Shown: one piece after another, positions 10,333-16,784 of the stretch | Numbering within the stretch: position 1 is the first letter of the stretch | Layout of the letters: every line of letters starts with the position of its first letter | Assembly: GCA_018971065.1 (NCBI GenBank) | Contig: JAGWVC010000042.1 | Span: 1-31,808, forward strand | Length of the DNA: 31,808 bases | Direction: 5' to 3' | DNA from: Sphingomonadales bacterium | GTDB lineage: Bacteria > Pseudomonadota > Alphaproteobacteria > Sphingomonadales > Sphingomonadaceae | Translations under genes and position numbers: made by a program | The notes under the pieces: model-generated | The model's database searches: none | Seen by the model: only the letters and a program-made list of their open reading frames with translations | What the model was told of the DNA's origin: nothing

Positions 10333-11310
10333 GTGTCGAGCCAGGAACTGTGCGACAAGGTTTCCGCGATCATCGCGGACTACCGCCGGGGCGAGATCGC
10401 GCCTCCCGACGGCGCGCATGTCGCGCGCTGGATTGACCAGTTTCCCGGCCCGGTCCGCGATCCGCTTCTGGTTGAGATGGCCCATGTTCTGGAACGCACG
10501 TACGCGCGAAAGGCGGCGGTCACCGGCTTCCTCAAGAACCTTGTCACCAGTCGGGAGCTGGTCGGCGACGATCCAAAGGCATTCTGGGCCGGCGTGCGCT
10601 TTCTGCGTCTTCAGCAGGCGGGGAACAGCCAGCGCGACATGCTTGCCCTGTTCGACAACGCGCTGTCCGATGCGGTGGGCCTGAAAGTCGCGGATTGCGG
10701 AGCCAGCGGCGCGCGAAGCTTTGTCTACCTCGACGATGCGATATACTCGGGCGGCCGCGCCAAGTCCGACATCATCCGCTGGATCGAGAACGATGCGCCA
10801 CCGCAGGCCAAGGTCGCCGTGATCGTCATGGCCATTCACACGCTGGGCGAATGGTTTGCCAACGGCGACATCGCCAAGGCCACCCAGGCTGCGGGCAAGA
10901 CGATCGAGGTGACGTGGTGGCGGGCGATGACGATCGAGGATCGCAAGGCCTACATCGCGAATTCCGATGTCCTGCGTCCGACCGCGATCCCCGCTGAAGC
11001 GGCAGCCTATGTTGCCGGGCTGGGGGCGCCGCCGGTGTTGCGCACCGGGGCAGCAATCGGGACGCTGGGAATTTTTTCGTCCGGCGCCGGTCGGGCGCTG
11101 GTCGAGCGGGAATTCCTCAAGGCCGGGGTGCGCGTTCGCCGGATGTGCGATCTGTTGCCGCAGCAGATGCGTCCGCTTGGCTGTACGTGGATGAAAACCA
11201 CGGGATTCGGTTCCATGTTCGTCACCTATCGCAACTGTGCGAACAACACGCCGCTGGTTTTGTGGGCGGGAAATCCGTGGTATCCGCTATTCCCGCGCAG
11301 GACGAACTGA
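10333..11310 (+). CDS. Phosphoribosyltransferase-like protein (PRTase-CE type)
   Basis: The 325-residue product has a helical N-terminal half (1-120) and then a PRPP-loop-like motif V131-YLDDAIYSGGR-142. This matches the PRTase signature: a hydrophobic strand, two acidic residues, then a small-residue loop. Further conserved-looking segments are TWWRAMTIEDRK, and the C-terminal Y299-RNCANNTPLVLW-311 before PWYPLFPRR. From memory this layout belongs to the PRTase-CE family found in prokaryotic conflict loci; the reaction is unknown. It is soluble, with no signal peptide. GTG is the start because AAGGA ends 6 bases before it. It is followed after 4 bases by the NADAR gene, so the two are an operon. 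It has rare-for-this-window codons (ATA, TTT), hinting at transfer. A nucleotide or base transfer from PRPP, or sensing of PRPP-like molecules, is inference. Confidence 0.75.
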   Translation: MSSQELCDKVSAIIADYRRGEIAPPDGAHVARWIDQFPGPVRDPLLVEMAHVLERTYARKAAVTGFLKNLVTSRELVGDDPKAFWAGVRFLRLQQAGNSQRDMLALFDNALSDAVGLKVADCGASGARSFVYLDDAIYSGGRAKSDIIRWIENDAPPQAKVAVIVMAIHTLGEWFANGDIAKATQAAGKTIEVTWWRAMTIEDRKAYIANSDVLRPTAIPAEAAAYVAGLGAPPVLRTGAAIGTLGIFSSGAGRALVEREFLKAGVRVRRMCDLLPQQMRPLGCTWMKTTGFGSMFVTYRNCANNTPLVLWAGNPWYPLFPRRTN

Positions 11311-11314
11311 AGGC

Positions 11315-11947
11315 ATGAGCGAAGCAGCCGCCCGAAACTACCATCGACCCGACGTCGTTGTTTTCCGACGCACGGGCGAGGCGTTCGGCGGGCTGTCGAA
11401 CATGGCGCCGGGCTTTCCGATAGAGGTGCTGGGCCATCGCATCCGAACCGCCGAAGCCCTGTACCAGGCCTGCCGCTTTCCGCATCTGCCCGATGTGCAG
11501 CGGATGATCATCGACGAAGCCAGCCCGATGACGGCCAAGATGCGGTCGAAGCCCTATCGGCAGCAATCGCGCCCCGATTGGGACGAGGTTCGCGTTCCGA
11601 TCATGAAGTGGTGCCTTCGCATGAAGCTGGCGGCAAACTGGCCGGGCTTTTCGGCGCTGCTGCTTTCCACCGGCGATCGATCGATCGTGGAGGATTCGCG
11701 CAAGGACGATTTCTGGGGGGCCCGACCCTGCGCGGAACACGGGCTTTCCGGGCGCAATGTGCTGGGCCGCCTGTTGATGGAACTGCGCGAGAAACTGCGC
11801 GCCGACCCGGATTCGCTGCGCCGGGTCAATCCGGTGCCGATCCCCGATTTCCGGTTGCTGAACCATGCCATCGGCGTGATCGAAGCCCGCGCCGCCACCG
11901 TTCCGGGCCGGACAATCGGCGGCGGCCAGCAGACCGCATTCCTTTAA
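11315..11947 (+). CDS. NADAR family protein (YbiA-like, predicted ADP-ribose-processing)
   Basis: The 210-residue product matches the NADAR/DUF1768 family: F24-GGLSNM opening (family FSNF-type), T45-AEALYQA-52 (family TVEHYFQA, with the conserved Glu at 47), LLLSTGDRSIVED at 115-127, D132-FWG-135 and G146-RNVLGRLLMELR. NADAR proteins act on NAD- or ADP-ribose-derived glycosidic bonds; some remove ADP-ribose from guanine in DNA as antitoxins to DarT1-type toxins, and YbiA-like members act on riboflavin intermediates. All core motifs are present, so it is likely active. The ATG at 11315 is 4 bases after the PRTase-like stop, suggesting coupled translation. No DarT-like gene lies nearby; the PRTase-like protein takes that position. 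Its TAA overlaps the stop of the convergent XRE gene. Confidence 0.87.
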   Translation: MSEAAARNYHRPDVVVFRRTGEAFGGLSNMAPGFPIEVLGHRIRTAEALYQACRFPHLPDVQRMIIDEASPMTAKMRSKPYRQQSRPDWDEVRVPIMKWCLRMKLAANWPGFSALLLSTGDRSIVEDSRKDDFWGARPCAEHGLSGRNVLGRLLMELREKLRADPDSLRRVNPVPIPDFRLLNHAIGVIEARAATVPGRTIGGGQQTAFL

Positions 11948-12180
11948 TCGGGGGCGCCATCGTCAGGCGAAGCCTCCCCCGCCTCCCACCCCAGCAGTTC
12001 CCCCGGCTGGCAATCCAGTTCGCGGCAGATGGCATCCAGCGTGGAAAAGCGGATCGCCTTGGCCTTGCCGGTCTTGAGGATCGACAGGTTCGCCAGGGTA
12101 AGGTCGATGCGCTCGGCCAATTCGGTCAGCGTCATGCGGCGGGCGTGGAGCAGGTCGTCGAGTTTGACGGTGACGGGCAT
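11944..12180 (-). CDS. XRE (Cro/C1-type) helix-turn-helix transcriptional regulator
   Basis: The 78-residue product is a single lambda-repressor-like helix-turn-helix domain (about residues 6-62: LLHARRMTLTELAERIDLTLANLSILKTGKAKAIRFSTLDAIC), with only a short acidic tail, so it probably dimerises through the domain itself. It resembles the small YozG-type regulators that accompany DUF2975 proteins. Its ATG overlaps the DUF2975 stop by one base (TGATG), so the two are translationally coupled. It probably binds the TCGA-rich palindromes at the operon promoter (12884-12939) and represses its own operon; this is inference. Its TAA shares four bases with the NADAR stop on the other strand. Confidence 0.9.
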   Translation of the reverse strand: MPVTVKLDDLLHARRMTLTELAERIDLTLANLSILKTGKAKAIRFSTLDAICRELDCQPGELLGWEAGEASPDDGAPD

Positions 12181-12707
12181 CACACGGTCCCTTCCAGCTC
12201 TTCGCGCATCGCGGCACCGGTGCGGAACACGCGGGCGAGGATGAACAGGACGAGCGCCAGGCCGATGCCGTTCAGCGAGACATCGACATTGGCGTGTGCG
12301 CCCGATTCGTGCGCGATCATCGCCGCGAACAGGGTGACCGGGGCGGAGATCACCTGGATGGCGATGGCGGTCCAGGCCATAGCCTTCAGCCGTTCGGCAT
12401 TCTGGGGGATGAAGGGATCGCCGGTGGCGACGGTATCGACGATCTGCTTGAGCTTCTGCACGAAGAACCACAGCGCGCCGAGCAGGGCCAGCACCGCGAC
12501 AAGCAGGCCGCACAGCGCCCAGATCACCGAGAGGTGGGCCAGCGGCGGGTGATCCCGGGCCAGCGCGGCGATGATGTCGGCGCGCATGAAGACACAGACC
12601 GGCAGGGCAACGGCAATGGCCGCCGCCGAAATGGCGATTATGCCCTTGATGAAGACCAGCACGCCACGGGCGAGGCCCAGCAGCGGATCGGCGCGGAACG
12701 AGGTCAT
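12180..12707 (-). CDS. DUF2975 domain-containing membrane protein
   Basis: The 175-residue product has four predicted membrane helices: about residues 14-40 (VLVFIKGIIAISAAAIAVAL), 62-86 (IWALCGLLVAVLALLGALWF), 110-132 and 145-160. The cytoplasmic-looking segment LKQIVDTVATGDPFIPQNAERLKAMAW between helices 2 and 3 is the typical DUF2975 core. DUF2975 genes are usually coupled to a small XRE regulator, exactly as here; the function is not established. AGGAG about 5 bases before the ATG supports the start. It forms a three-gene unit with the 45-residue peptide upstream and XRE downstream. Confidence 0.88.
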   Translation of the reverse strand: MTSFRADPLLGLARGVLVFIKGIIAISAAAIAVALPVCVFMRADIIAALARDHPPLAHLSVIWALCGLLVAVLALLGALWFFVQKLKQIVDTVATGDPFIPQNAERLKAMAWTAIAIQVISAPVTLFAAMIAHESGAHANVDVSLNGIGLALVLFILARVFRTGAAMREELEGTV

Positions 12708-12727
12708 GGTGGCGGCTCCTGTCGAAT

Positions 12728-12865
12728 TCAGGCGTGGCTGACGATGCTGACCGTGGCGGCGAGATGCGCGGCGGCGTGCGGCGTGGTGAGGGTGGGCAGC
12801 CAGGTCATCGTGACGAGGACCAGCGAGGCGAGCGCGGCGAGGGTTTGGGGAGCGGTGCGGGTCAT
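12728..12865 (-). CDS. Small hydrophobic peptide, 45 residues (hypothetical)
   Basis: This short frame encodes MTRTAPQTLAALASLVLVTM and continues to a TGA at 12730-12728. It has a hydrophobic stretch (about residues 8-25) like a signal peptide or a single membrane segment, then TPHAAAHLAATVSIVSHA. GGAG lies about 8 bases before the ATG, and the promoter with TTGACG/TATTGA lies just upstream. It ends 20 bases before the DUF2975 start, so it is the first gene of that operon. No family recognised; a small membrane or exported peptide working with DUF2975 is inference. It could be an untranslated leader, but the good ribosome binding site argues for translation. Confidence 0.6.
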   Translation of the reverse strand: MTRTAPQTLAALASLVLVTMTWLPTLTTPHAAAHLAATVSIVSHA

Positions 12866-12883
12866 TGATCGTTCTCCGATATG

Positions 12884-12939
12884 TTCGATATCGAAAATCA
12901 ATAATGTCGATTCGTCATATCGTCAATCGATAATATCGA
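12884..12939. promoter_or_regulatory. TCGA-type palindromic operators flanking the promoter
   Basis: Two perfect palindromes share the half-site TCGATA: TTCGATATCGAA (12884-12895) at the expected transcription start, and TCGATAATATCGA (12927-12939, one central base) just upstream of the -35. A degenerate copy (CGATTCGTCATATCG, around 12907-12921) lies between. Paired dyads around a promoter are typical of repressor operators; the XRE protein of the same operon is the obvious candidate to bind them. Confidence 0.6.
12898..12926 (-). promoter_or_regulatory. Promoter of the 45-aa/DUF2975/XRE operon
   Basis: On the minus strand TTGACG (12926-12921), a 17-base spacer, and TATTGA (12903-12898) make a good housekeeping promoter. 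Transcription would begin near 12891, inside the palindrome at 12884-12895, and about 26 bases before the ATG at 12865. The -35 box directly abuts another palindrome at 12927-12939. Confidence 0.65.
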
Positions 12940-12968
12940 AAAACGATGTGGTGCATGTCGTTTTTCGA
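12936..12968. repeat. Perfect 11-bp inverted repeat after ccmB (terminator or further operator)
   Basis: TCGAAAAACGA (12936-12946) and TCGTTTTTCGA (12958-12968) are perfect inverted copies around an 11-base loop. The element starts 31 bases after the ccmB stop. As RNA on the minus strand it would form a stem containing a U-run, so it may terminate ccmAB transcripts ahead of the DUF2975 operon promoter. It overlaps the upstream operator palindrome by four bases, so a regulatory role is also possible. Confidence 0.5.
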
Positions 12969-12999
12969 GAAGAGGGGGTTGGCTGGCACCTTCCGGCGG

Positions 13000-13662
13000 T
13001 CACCGCGCGGCGCGGATGGCGGCGCCGCCGGCGAACGGGGCGATGGCCAGCAGCGCCAGGCTGACGGCGGCGGTGAGCGCAAGGCCGCTGCTGTCGCCGC
13101 CGATATTGGCCTGTGCCACCGCGCCGGCGCCGAAGATCAGCAGCGGCACCGCCAGCGGGATCACCAGCAACCCACCCAGCGCCGCGCCGCCGCGCAGGCC
13201 GGTGGTGATGGCGGCGACCATGACGCCCAGCGCGGCCAGGCCCGGGGTTCCGGCCAGCAGCCCCCATTCGACGACGCGCAAGGTGGCGCCGTCGATGCCG
13301 AGCAGGGCGGAGGCCGGCAGCGTCGCCAGCATCAGCCAGGGCGCGAAGCTGAGCCAGTGGGCGAGGATGCGGACGGCCAGAACGGCTTCCTCGGACACAC
13401 CGCGCAGGGCGAGCTGGTCGAACACGCCGAGTTCGAGATCGGGTTCGACCAGCCGGTCGAGCGGGAGGATGGCGGCCAGCAGCGCCGCCACCCAGATGAC
13501 GCCGCCGCCGACGCGGGCGAGGACTTTCGCGTCCGGCCCGATCGCGAAGGGGAACAGCATGGCGACCGCCAGGAAGAACAGGATCGGCAGCACCGGGCCG
13601 CCGCGCCGGCCCGACAGCAGCGCGCCAAGATCGCGGCGGAGCAGAAGGGCGAGCGCGCTCAT
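13000..13662 (-). CDS. ccmB: Heme exporter protein CcmB
   Basis: CcmB is the membrane subunit of the CcmAB(CD) ABC complex, which releases holo-CcmE in cytochrome c maturation system I. The 220-residue product has six hydrophobic segments and family features: LLRRDLGALLSGRRGGPVLPILFF at the N-terminus, LPLDRLVEPDLELGVFDQLALRGVS near residues 65-90 (family LDRLFRDDYEDGTLDQL-type), and LVIPLAVPLLIFGAGAV near 165-180. The length is normal. Its ATG overlaps the ccmA stop as ATGA. ccmC and the rest of the pathway are not nearby, which is common in sphingomonads. Confidence 0.93.
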   Translation of the reverse strand: MSALALLLRRDLGALLSGRRGGPVLPILFFLAVAMLFPFAIGPDAKVLARVGGGVIWVAALLAAILPLDRLVEPDLELGVFDQLALRGVSEEAVLAVRILAHWLSFAPWLMLATLPASALLGIDGATLRVVEWGLLAGTPGLAALGVMVAAITTGLRGGAALGGLLVIPLAVPLLIFGAGAVAQANIGGDSSGLALTAAVSLALLAIAPFAGGAAIRAAR

Positions 13663-14267
13663 GCCGCGTATTCCGCAAGGTCCAGCCGCTGGATGCCGGG
13701 GACGACGAACGGCTGGTGCGAGGCGACGAGGCACAGGCCGCCGTCGCGGCAGTGCCGGGCGACGATGTGGCCCACCAGCTCGGTGGCGGCGGTGTCGAGG
13801 CCGTTGAGCGGTTCGTCGAGCAGCCAGATCGGCGCGGCCTGGCCGATCAGCCGGGCGAGCGCGGCGCGCTTCTTCTGGCCGGTGGAGAGGTAGCGGACGG
13901 GGACGTCGAGCAGGTCCGACAGGCCCAGCGTGGCGTGGACTTCGGCCCGGGCGGACGGGTGATGGCCATCGGCGGCGGCCCAGAAGGCGAGCGCGTTGCC
14001 CAGCGGTAGCGCGGGTTCCAGCGCGGGCCGTTCGTCGAGCAGGCCGATGGCGCCGGTGCGCGTGACATGGCCGGCGTAAGGGCGCGCGAGGCCGGCCAGC
14101 AGGCGGAGAAGGCTGGATTTGCCGATGCCGTTGGCGCCGACGACGTGAAGCGCCGCGCCGGGGTGGAGTTCGAGGGAGAGGCTGGCGAACAGCACGCGAT
14201 CGCCACGGCGGCAGGCCAAGCCGTGAGCGGCGAGATGGACGCTGGCGGTGTCGGTGCCCCCTTGCAT
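13659..14267 (-). CDS. ccmA: Heme exporter ATP-binding protein CcmA
   Basis: CcmA is the ATPase of the CcmAB complex that drives release of holo-CcmE during cytochrome c maturation. The 202-residue product has Walker A GANGIGKSS (44-52), the ABC signature LSTGQKKR, Walker B IWLLDEP and the D-loop NGLDTAA, with a switch histidine in VASHQPF. The length is normal. The ATG at 14267 has no clear ribosome binding site upstream; the frame is open further, but those residues overlap the phhB coding region and do not look like CcmA. It overlaps ccmB by four bases. Confidence 0.92.
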   Translation of the reverse strand: MQGGTDTASVHLAAHGLACRRGDRVLFASLSLELHPGAALHVVGANGIGKSSLLRLLAGLARPYAGHVTRTGAIGLLDERPALEPALPLGNALAFWAAADGHHPSARAEVHATLGLSDLLDVPVRYLSTGQKKRAALARLIGQAAPIWLLDEPLNGLDTAATELVGHIVARHCRDGGLCLVASHQPFVVPGIQRLDLAEYAA

Positions 14268-14330
14268 GGGGTGGGGCGATAGGGGAAACCCGGGGCGGTG
14301 CCAAGGCGTGCGGTGCCAGGGAGTTTGGAA

Positions 14331-14621
14331 ATGGCGATTGCGCGGTTGGATGAGGAGCGGGTGGCGGCGGCGCTGGCAGAATTGCCGGGGTGGACACTGC
14401 GCGCGGACGGGCTGGCGATTGGCCGGACGTTCGTGTTTGCCGATTTCGTGGCGGCGTTCGGTTTCATGACGAAAGTGGCGATCGAGGCCGAGAAGGCGGA
14501 CCATCACCCGGAATGGAGCAATGTGTGGAACCGCGTGGAGATCACGCTGACCACGCACGATGCCGGGGGATTGAGCGCGCGGGATGTGGCGCTGGCGGGG
14601 GTTATCGATCGGCTGGCCTGA
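14331..14621 (+). CDS. phhB: 4a-hydroxytetrahydrobiopterin dehydratase (pterin-4a-carbinolamine dehydratase)
   Basis: This enzyme dehydrates 4a-hydroxytetrahydropterin formed by aromatic amino acid hydroxylases, so the pterin cofactor can be recycled. The 96-residue product has the family core: [19 protein letters not shown] (catalytic His58-His59 region), then [16 protein letters not shown] with His76-Asp77. AGGGAG about 7 bases before the ATG decides the start. It diverges from ccmA and converges on the DUF1214 gene, with 6 bases between stops. No phenylalanine hydroxylase gene is visible here. Confidence 0.94.
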   Translation: MAIARLDEERVAAALAELPGWTLRADGLAIGRTFVFADFVAAFGFMTKVAIEAEKADHHPEWSNVWNRVEITLTTHDAGGLSARDVALAGVIDRLA

Positions 14622-14627
14622 GCGCGC

Positions 14628-15854
14628 TCAAACCCCGAAGCGGCGCTTGATGCTGCGATAACGCCGCAATCTTTCCGCCTCGCGCGCTTCGGGCGAGACC
14701 CGCGACATGGTGTCCGGCAGCGCGGTGGCCAGGTCATCGTGGGCGACAAGGCGGGTGCGAAACGCCGCGCCCTGCTGGCTTAGCAGGTTGCGGTAGGTCA
14801 GGTTGCCCTCGGCAAACCCCTGCGTGTCGAGCCAGTTGGCGACGCCGGGATCGCGGTGCGCCAGCACCAGCCGGACGACGCCATCGGCATCGACGTGGGT
14901 CCGCGCCGGGGTGTAGGACACCGGACGGTAGAGGAAGTCCATCGACCCGACCATCGCCCCGCCCATGCCGAAGATGAAGAAGCCGTCGTGCGCGTCCATC
15001 TCGACGATCAGGGCTTCGTCGGGCGCAAGCTTCCACACCATGTGCGCGGCCATGCGGCCGCGTTTGGCGTCTTCGGCGGAATTGGCGCTGGCGCCGGGGA
15101 ATTCGTTGCGCTTGTGCGGATCGGTGACGCCGCCGGAATTGGCCCACGACCATTCGGGCCAGTCGCGCATCAGGCCGGTGGTGAAATCGCCGGCCCATTG
15201 CATCGCGTCGATCATGCGTTGCGGGGTAGGCAGGGGCTTTGGCCCTGTCATGCCGACGCGTTCGATGGTCAGCGGGGTGGGGGTTTCGTCCCAGCTATCG
15301 AAGCCTTCGCGGATGAAGAGTTTGCGGCTGCCTTCGGTCAGCGGCAGCCAGTTGGGGCCACTTTGCGCGCCGCCGATCAGGATTTCGAAGTGGCCGTCGG
15401 CATCGCAGACCAGTTGGTGGCCGAACAGGTTGGCTTCGGGGGTGTCGCCGAAGGGTTCGTGCAGGGGCGGGTTGCCGTTGGCCATGAGCGCGGGCTTGGG
15501 GCCCTGGACGGTGACGTTGAAGAAGCGGGCGGTGCCGCGCGTGCCGCTGAGCCGGTACTGGTACTGGCCGCTGATCCAGGCCTGGCGATAGGTGAAATCC
15601 GCGACATCGCCGCCGAGTTTCATGGTCGGGTGAGTGAACCAGTGGATCATCGGGAAGGCCGGATCGGCGGTTTCGAGCGCGAGCGGGAAAGCCTGGCCGA
15701 GGTTCTGGGTGAGGAAGCGGAAGGCGTCGGCGCGTTGCAGCGGGTTGGCGGGGTTGGCGTCCTTGAAGGCGAGGTCGCCGGCGGCTTTCAGGCGGTCGCA
15801 GAAGTTGGCCCAGGCGGATTTGAGGGCGGGGTCTTCGGGGGAGTCACCGTACAT
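14628..15854 (-). CDS. DUF1214 domain-containing protein
   Basis: The 408-residue product lacks a signal peptide. From memory it matches DUF1214-type proteins common in sphingomonad and actinobacterial catabolic loci. Segments of note are GPNWLPLTEGSRKLFIREGFDSWD near residues 170-195 (the family's WLP-type end motif, here in an early position) and MDAHDGFFIFGMGGAMVGSMDFLYRP near 275-300. The function is not established. It is the last gene of the minus-strand cluster, 105 bases after the TIM-barrel gene, and a repeat lies between them. AAGG about 11 bases before the ATG is a moderate ribosome binding site. Confidence 0.72.
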   Translation of the reverse strand: MYGDSPEDPALKSAWANFCDRLKAAGDLAFKDANPANPLQRADAFRFLTQNLGQAFPLALETADPAFPMIHWFTHPTMKLGGDVADFTYRQAWISGQYQYRLSGTRGTARFFNVTVQGPKPALMANGNPPLHEPFGDTPEANLFGHQLVCDADGHFEILIGGAQSGPNWLPLTEGSRKLFIREGFDSWDETPTPLTIERVGMTGPKPLPTPQRMIDAMQWAGDFTTGLMRDWPEWSWANSGGVTDPHKRNEFPGASANSAEDAKRGRMAAHMVWKLAPDEALIVEMDAHDGFFIFGMGGAMVGSMDFLYRPVSYTPARTHVDADGVVRLVLAHRDPGVANWLDTQGFAEGNLTYRNLLSQQGAAFRTRLVAHDDLATALPDTMSRVSPEAREAERLRRYRSIKRRFGV

Positions 15855-15901
15855 GGCGGGGTACCTTGGGCTGGATGGCGAGGTTGCTGAAGAAAAGGGC
15901 A

Positions 15902-15922
15902 GCCCTTCGACAGGCTCAGGGC
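15902..15922. repeat. REP-like short palindromic element
   Basis: GCCCT (15902-15906) and AGGGC (15918-15922) flank TCGACAGGCTC, followed by AGACGG. This closely resembles a short intergenic palindrome seen in many GC-rich proteobacterial genomes (recalled, not searched). It sits between the TIM-barrel and DUF1214 genes. It may affect mRNA stability or termination between the two. Confidence 0.5.
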
Positions 15923-15959
15923 AGACGGGGATAGGGAGTGGAGCGGTCAGGCGTTCCGG

Positions 15960-16784
15960 TCATGCGCCGAGTTTCGTCAGGATTTCGGAGAGGGCTTCGG
16001 CCGCGCGTTGGAAGGCGGGGCGGTGGCCTTCGGCGGTGATGCGGGGGCCGGTGAGTTCGAGGTCGAACGGGCCTTCGTAGCCGACTTCCAGAAGCGTGCC
16101 GATCAGGCGGTCCAGGGGCACCATGCCGTCGCCGGGGACGGCGCGGCAGGGGGTGGAGCGGTCTCCCGCCACGTAGTCGTTGAGCTGGACGAGGCGGAGG
16201 TGGGGCAGCGCGCGGCGGAACTTGGCCTTGAGGTCGCTTTCGAACCAACTGGCGCCGAGGTCGAGGGTGACGTCGATCTGCGCGATTTTGGCGGCGCGGA
16301 TGGTGTCGTCGATGGTGTGGGCGAAGTGGATGTCGGCGTTGAGCAGGTTGGCGGTCTCGATGCTGAGCGCGATGCCGTGGCGGGCGGCGAGGGCGCGGCA
16401 GGGGGCGATGAGTTCGGCGAGGCGCGCGGCGGCGGGTTCCCAATCGAGCGAGCCGCGGCCGCCGGAGACGACGTAGATGTGGGGGCAGCCGAGTTGGGCG
16501 GCGGCGGCGATGGCGGCGTTCAGGTGTTCGGCGGCGCCGCCGGTGTCGGATTCGACATCGGGGTAGCGGGCGAAGGGGTGGGCCATGTTGGTGGGTTTCG
16601 GCCCGGGGTGGGTGGGGCTGTTGGCGCCGAGTTCGGCGAGGGTGTCGGGCAGTTCGGTGGGGCCGAGCGCGGCGGGGTTGACGATGGTCATGTGCTGCAC
16701 GCCGATGCTGCGGCAGAACTGGACGAAGGCGGGGGTGGATTCGCTGAGGAAGCCGACCTGGTGGAGGCATACTTTGGGGTGCAT
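15960..16784 (-). CDS. Sugar phosphate isomerase/epimerase-type TIM-barrel protein
   Basis: The 274-residue product has the xylose-isomerase-like TIM-barrel pattern (AP endonuclease 2 fold): KVCLHQVGFLSES at the N-terminus, HGIALSIETANLLN near 130-145 (metal-binding Glu), IDVTLDLGASWFESD, LRLVQLNDYVAGD, and a late FDLELTGPRI (Glu). These acidic and histidine positions normally bind a divalent metal used for ketose-aldose or keto-acid isomerisation. The substrate is unknown. Its ATG overlaps the sulfotransferase stop by one base (TGATG), so they are co-translated. Confidence 0.82.
   Translation of the reverse strand: MHPKVCLHQVGFLSESTPAFVQFCRSIGVQHMTIVNPAALGPTELPDTLAELGANSPTHPGPKPTNMAHPFARYPDVESDTGGAAEHLNAAIAAAAQLGCPHIYVVSGGRGSLDWEPAAARLAELIAPCRALAARHGIALSIETANLLNADIHFAHTIDDTIRAAKIAQIDVTLDLGASWFESDLKAKFRRALPHLRLVQLNDYVAGDRSTPCRAVPGDGMVPLDRLIGTLLEVGYEGPFDLELTGPRITAEGHRPAFQRAAEALSEILTKLGA

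Noticed and set aside
10333..11947. Calling the PRTase-like/NADAR pair a proven toxin-antitoxin or defence system
   Set aside because: The sequence shows the operon and motifs only; activity and phage or toxicity effects are not shown, so it is listed as a candidate.
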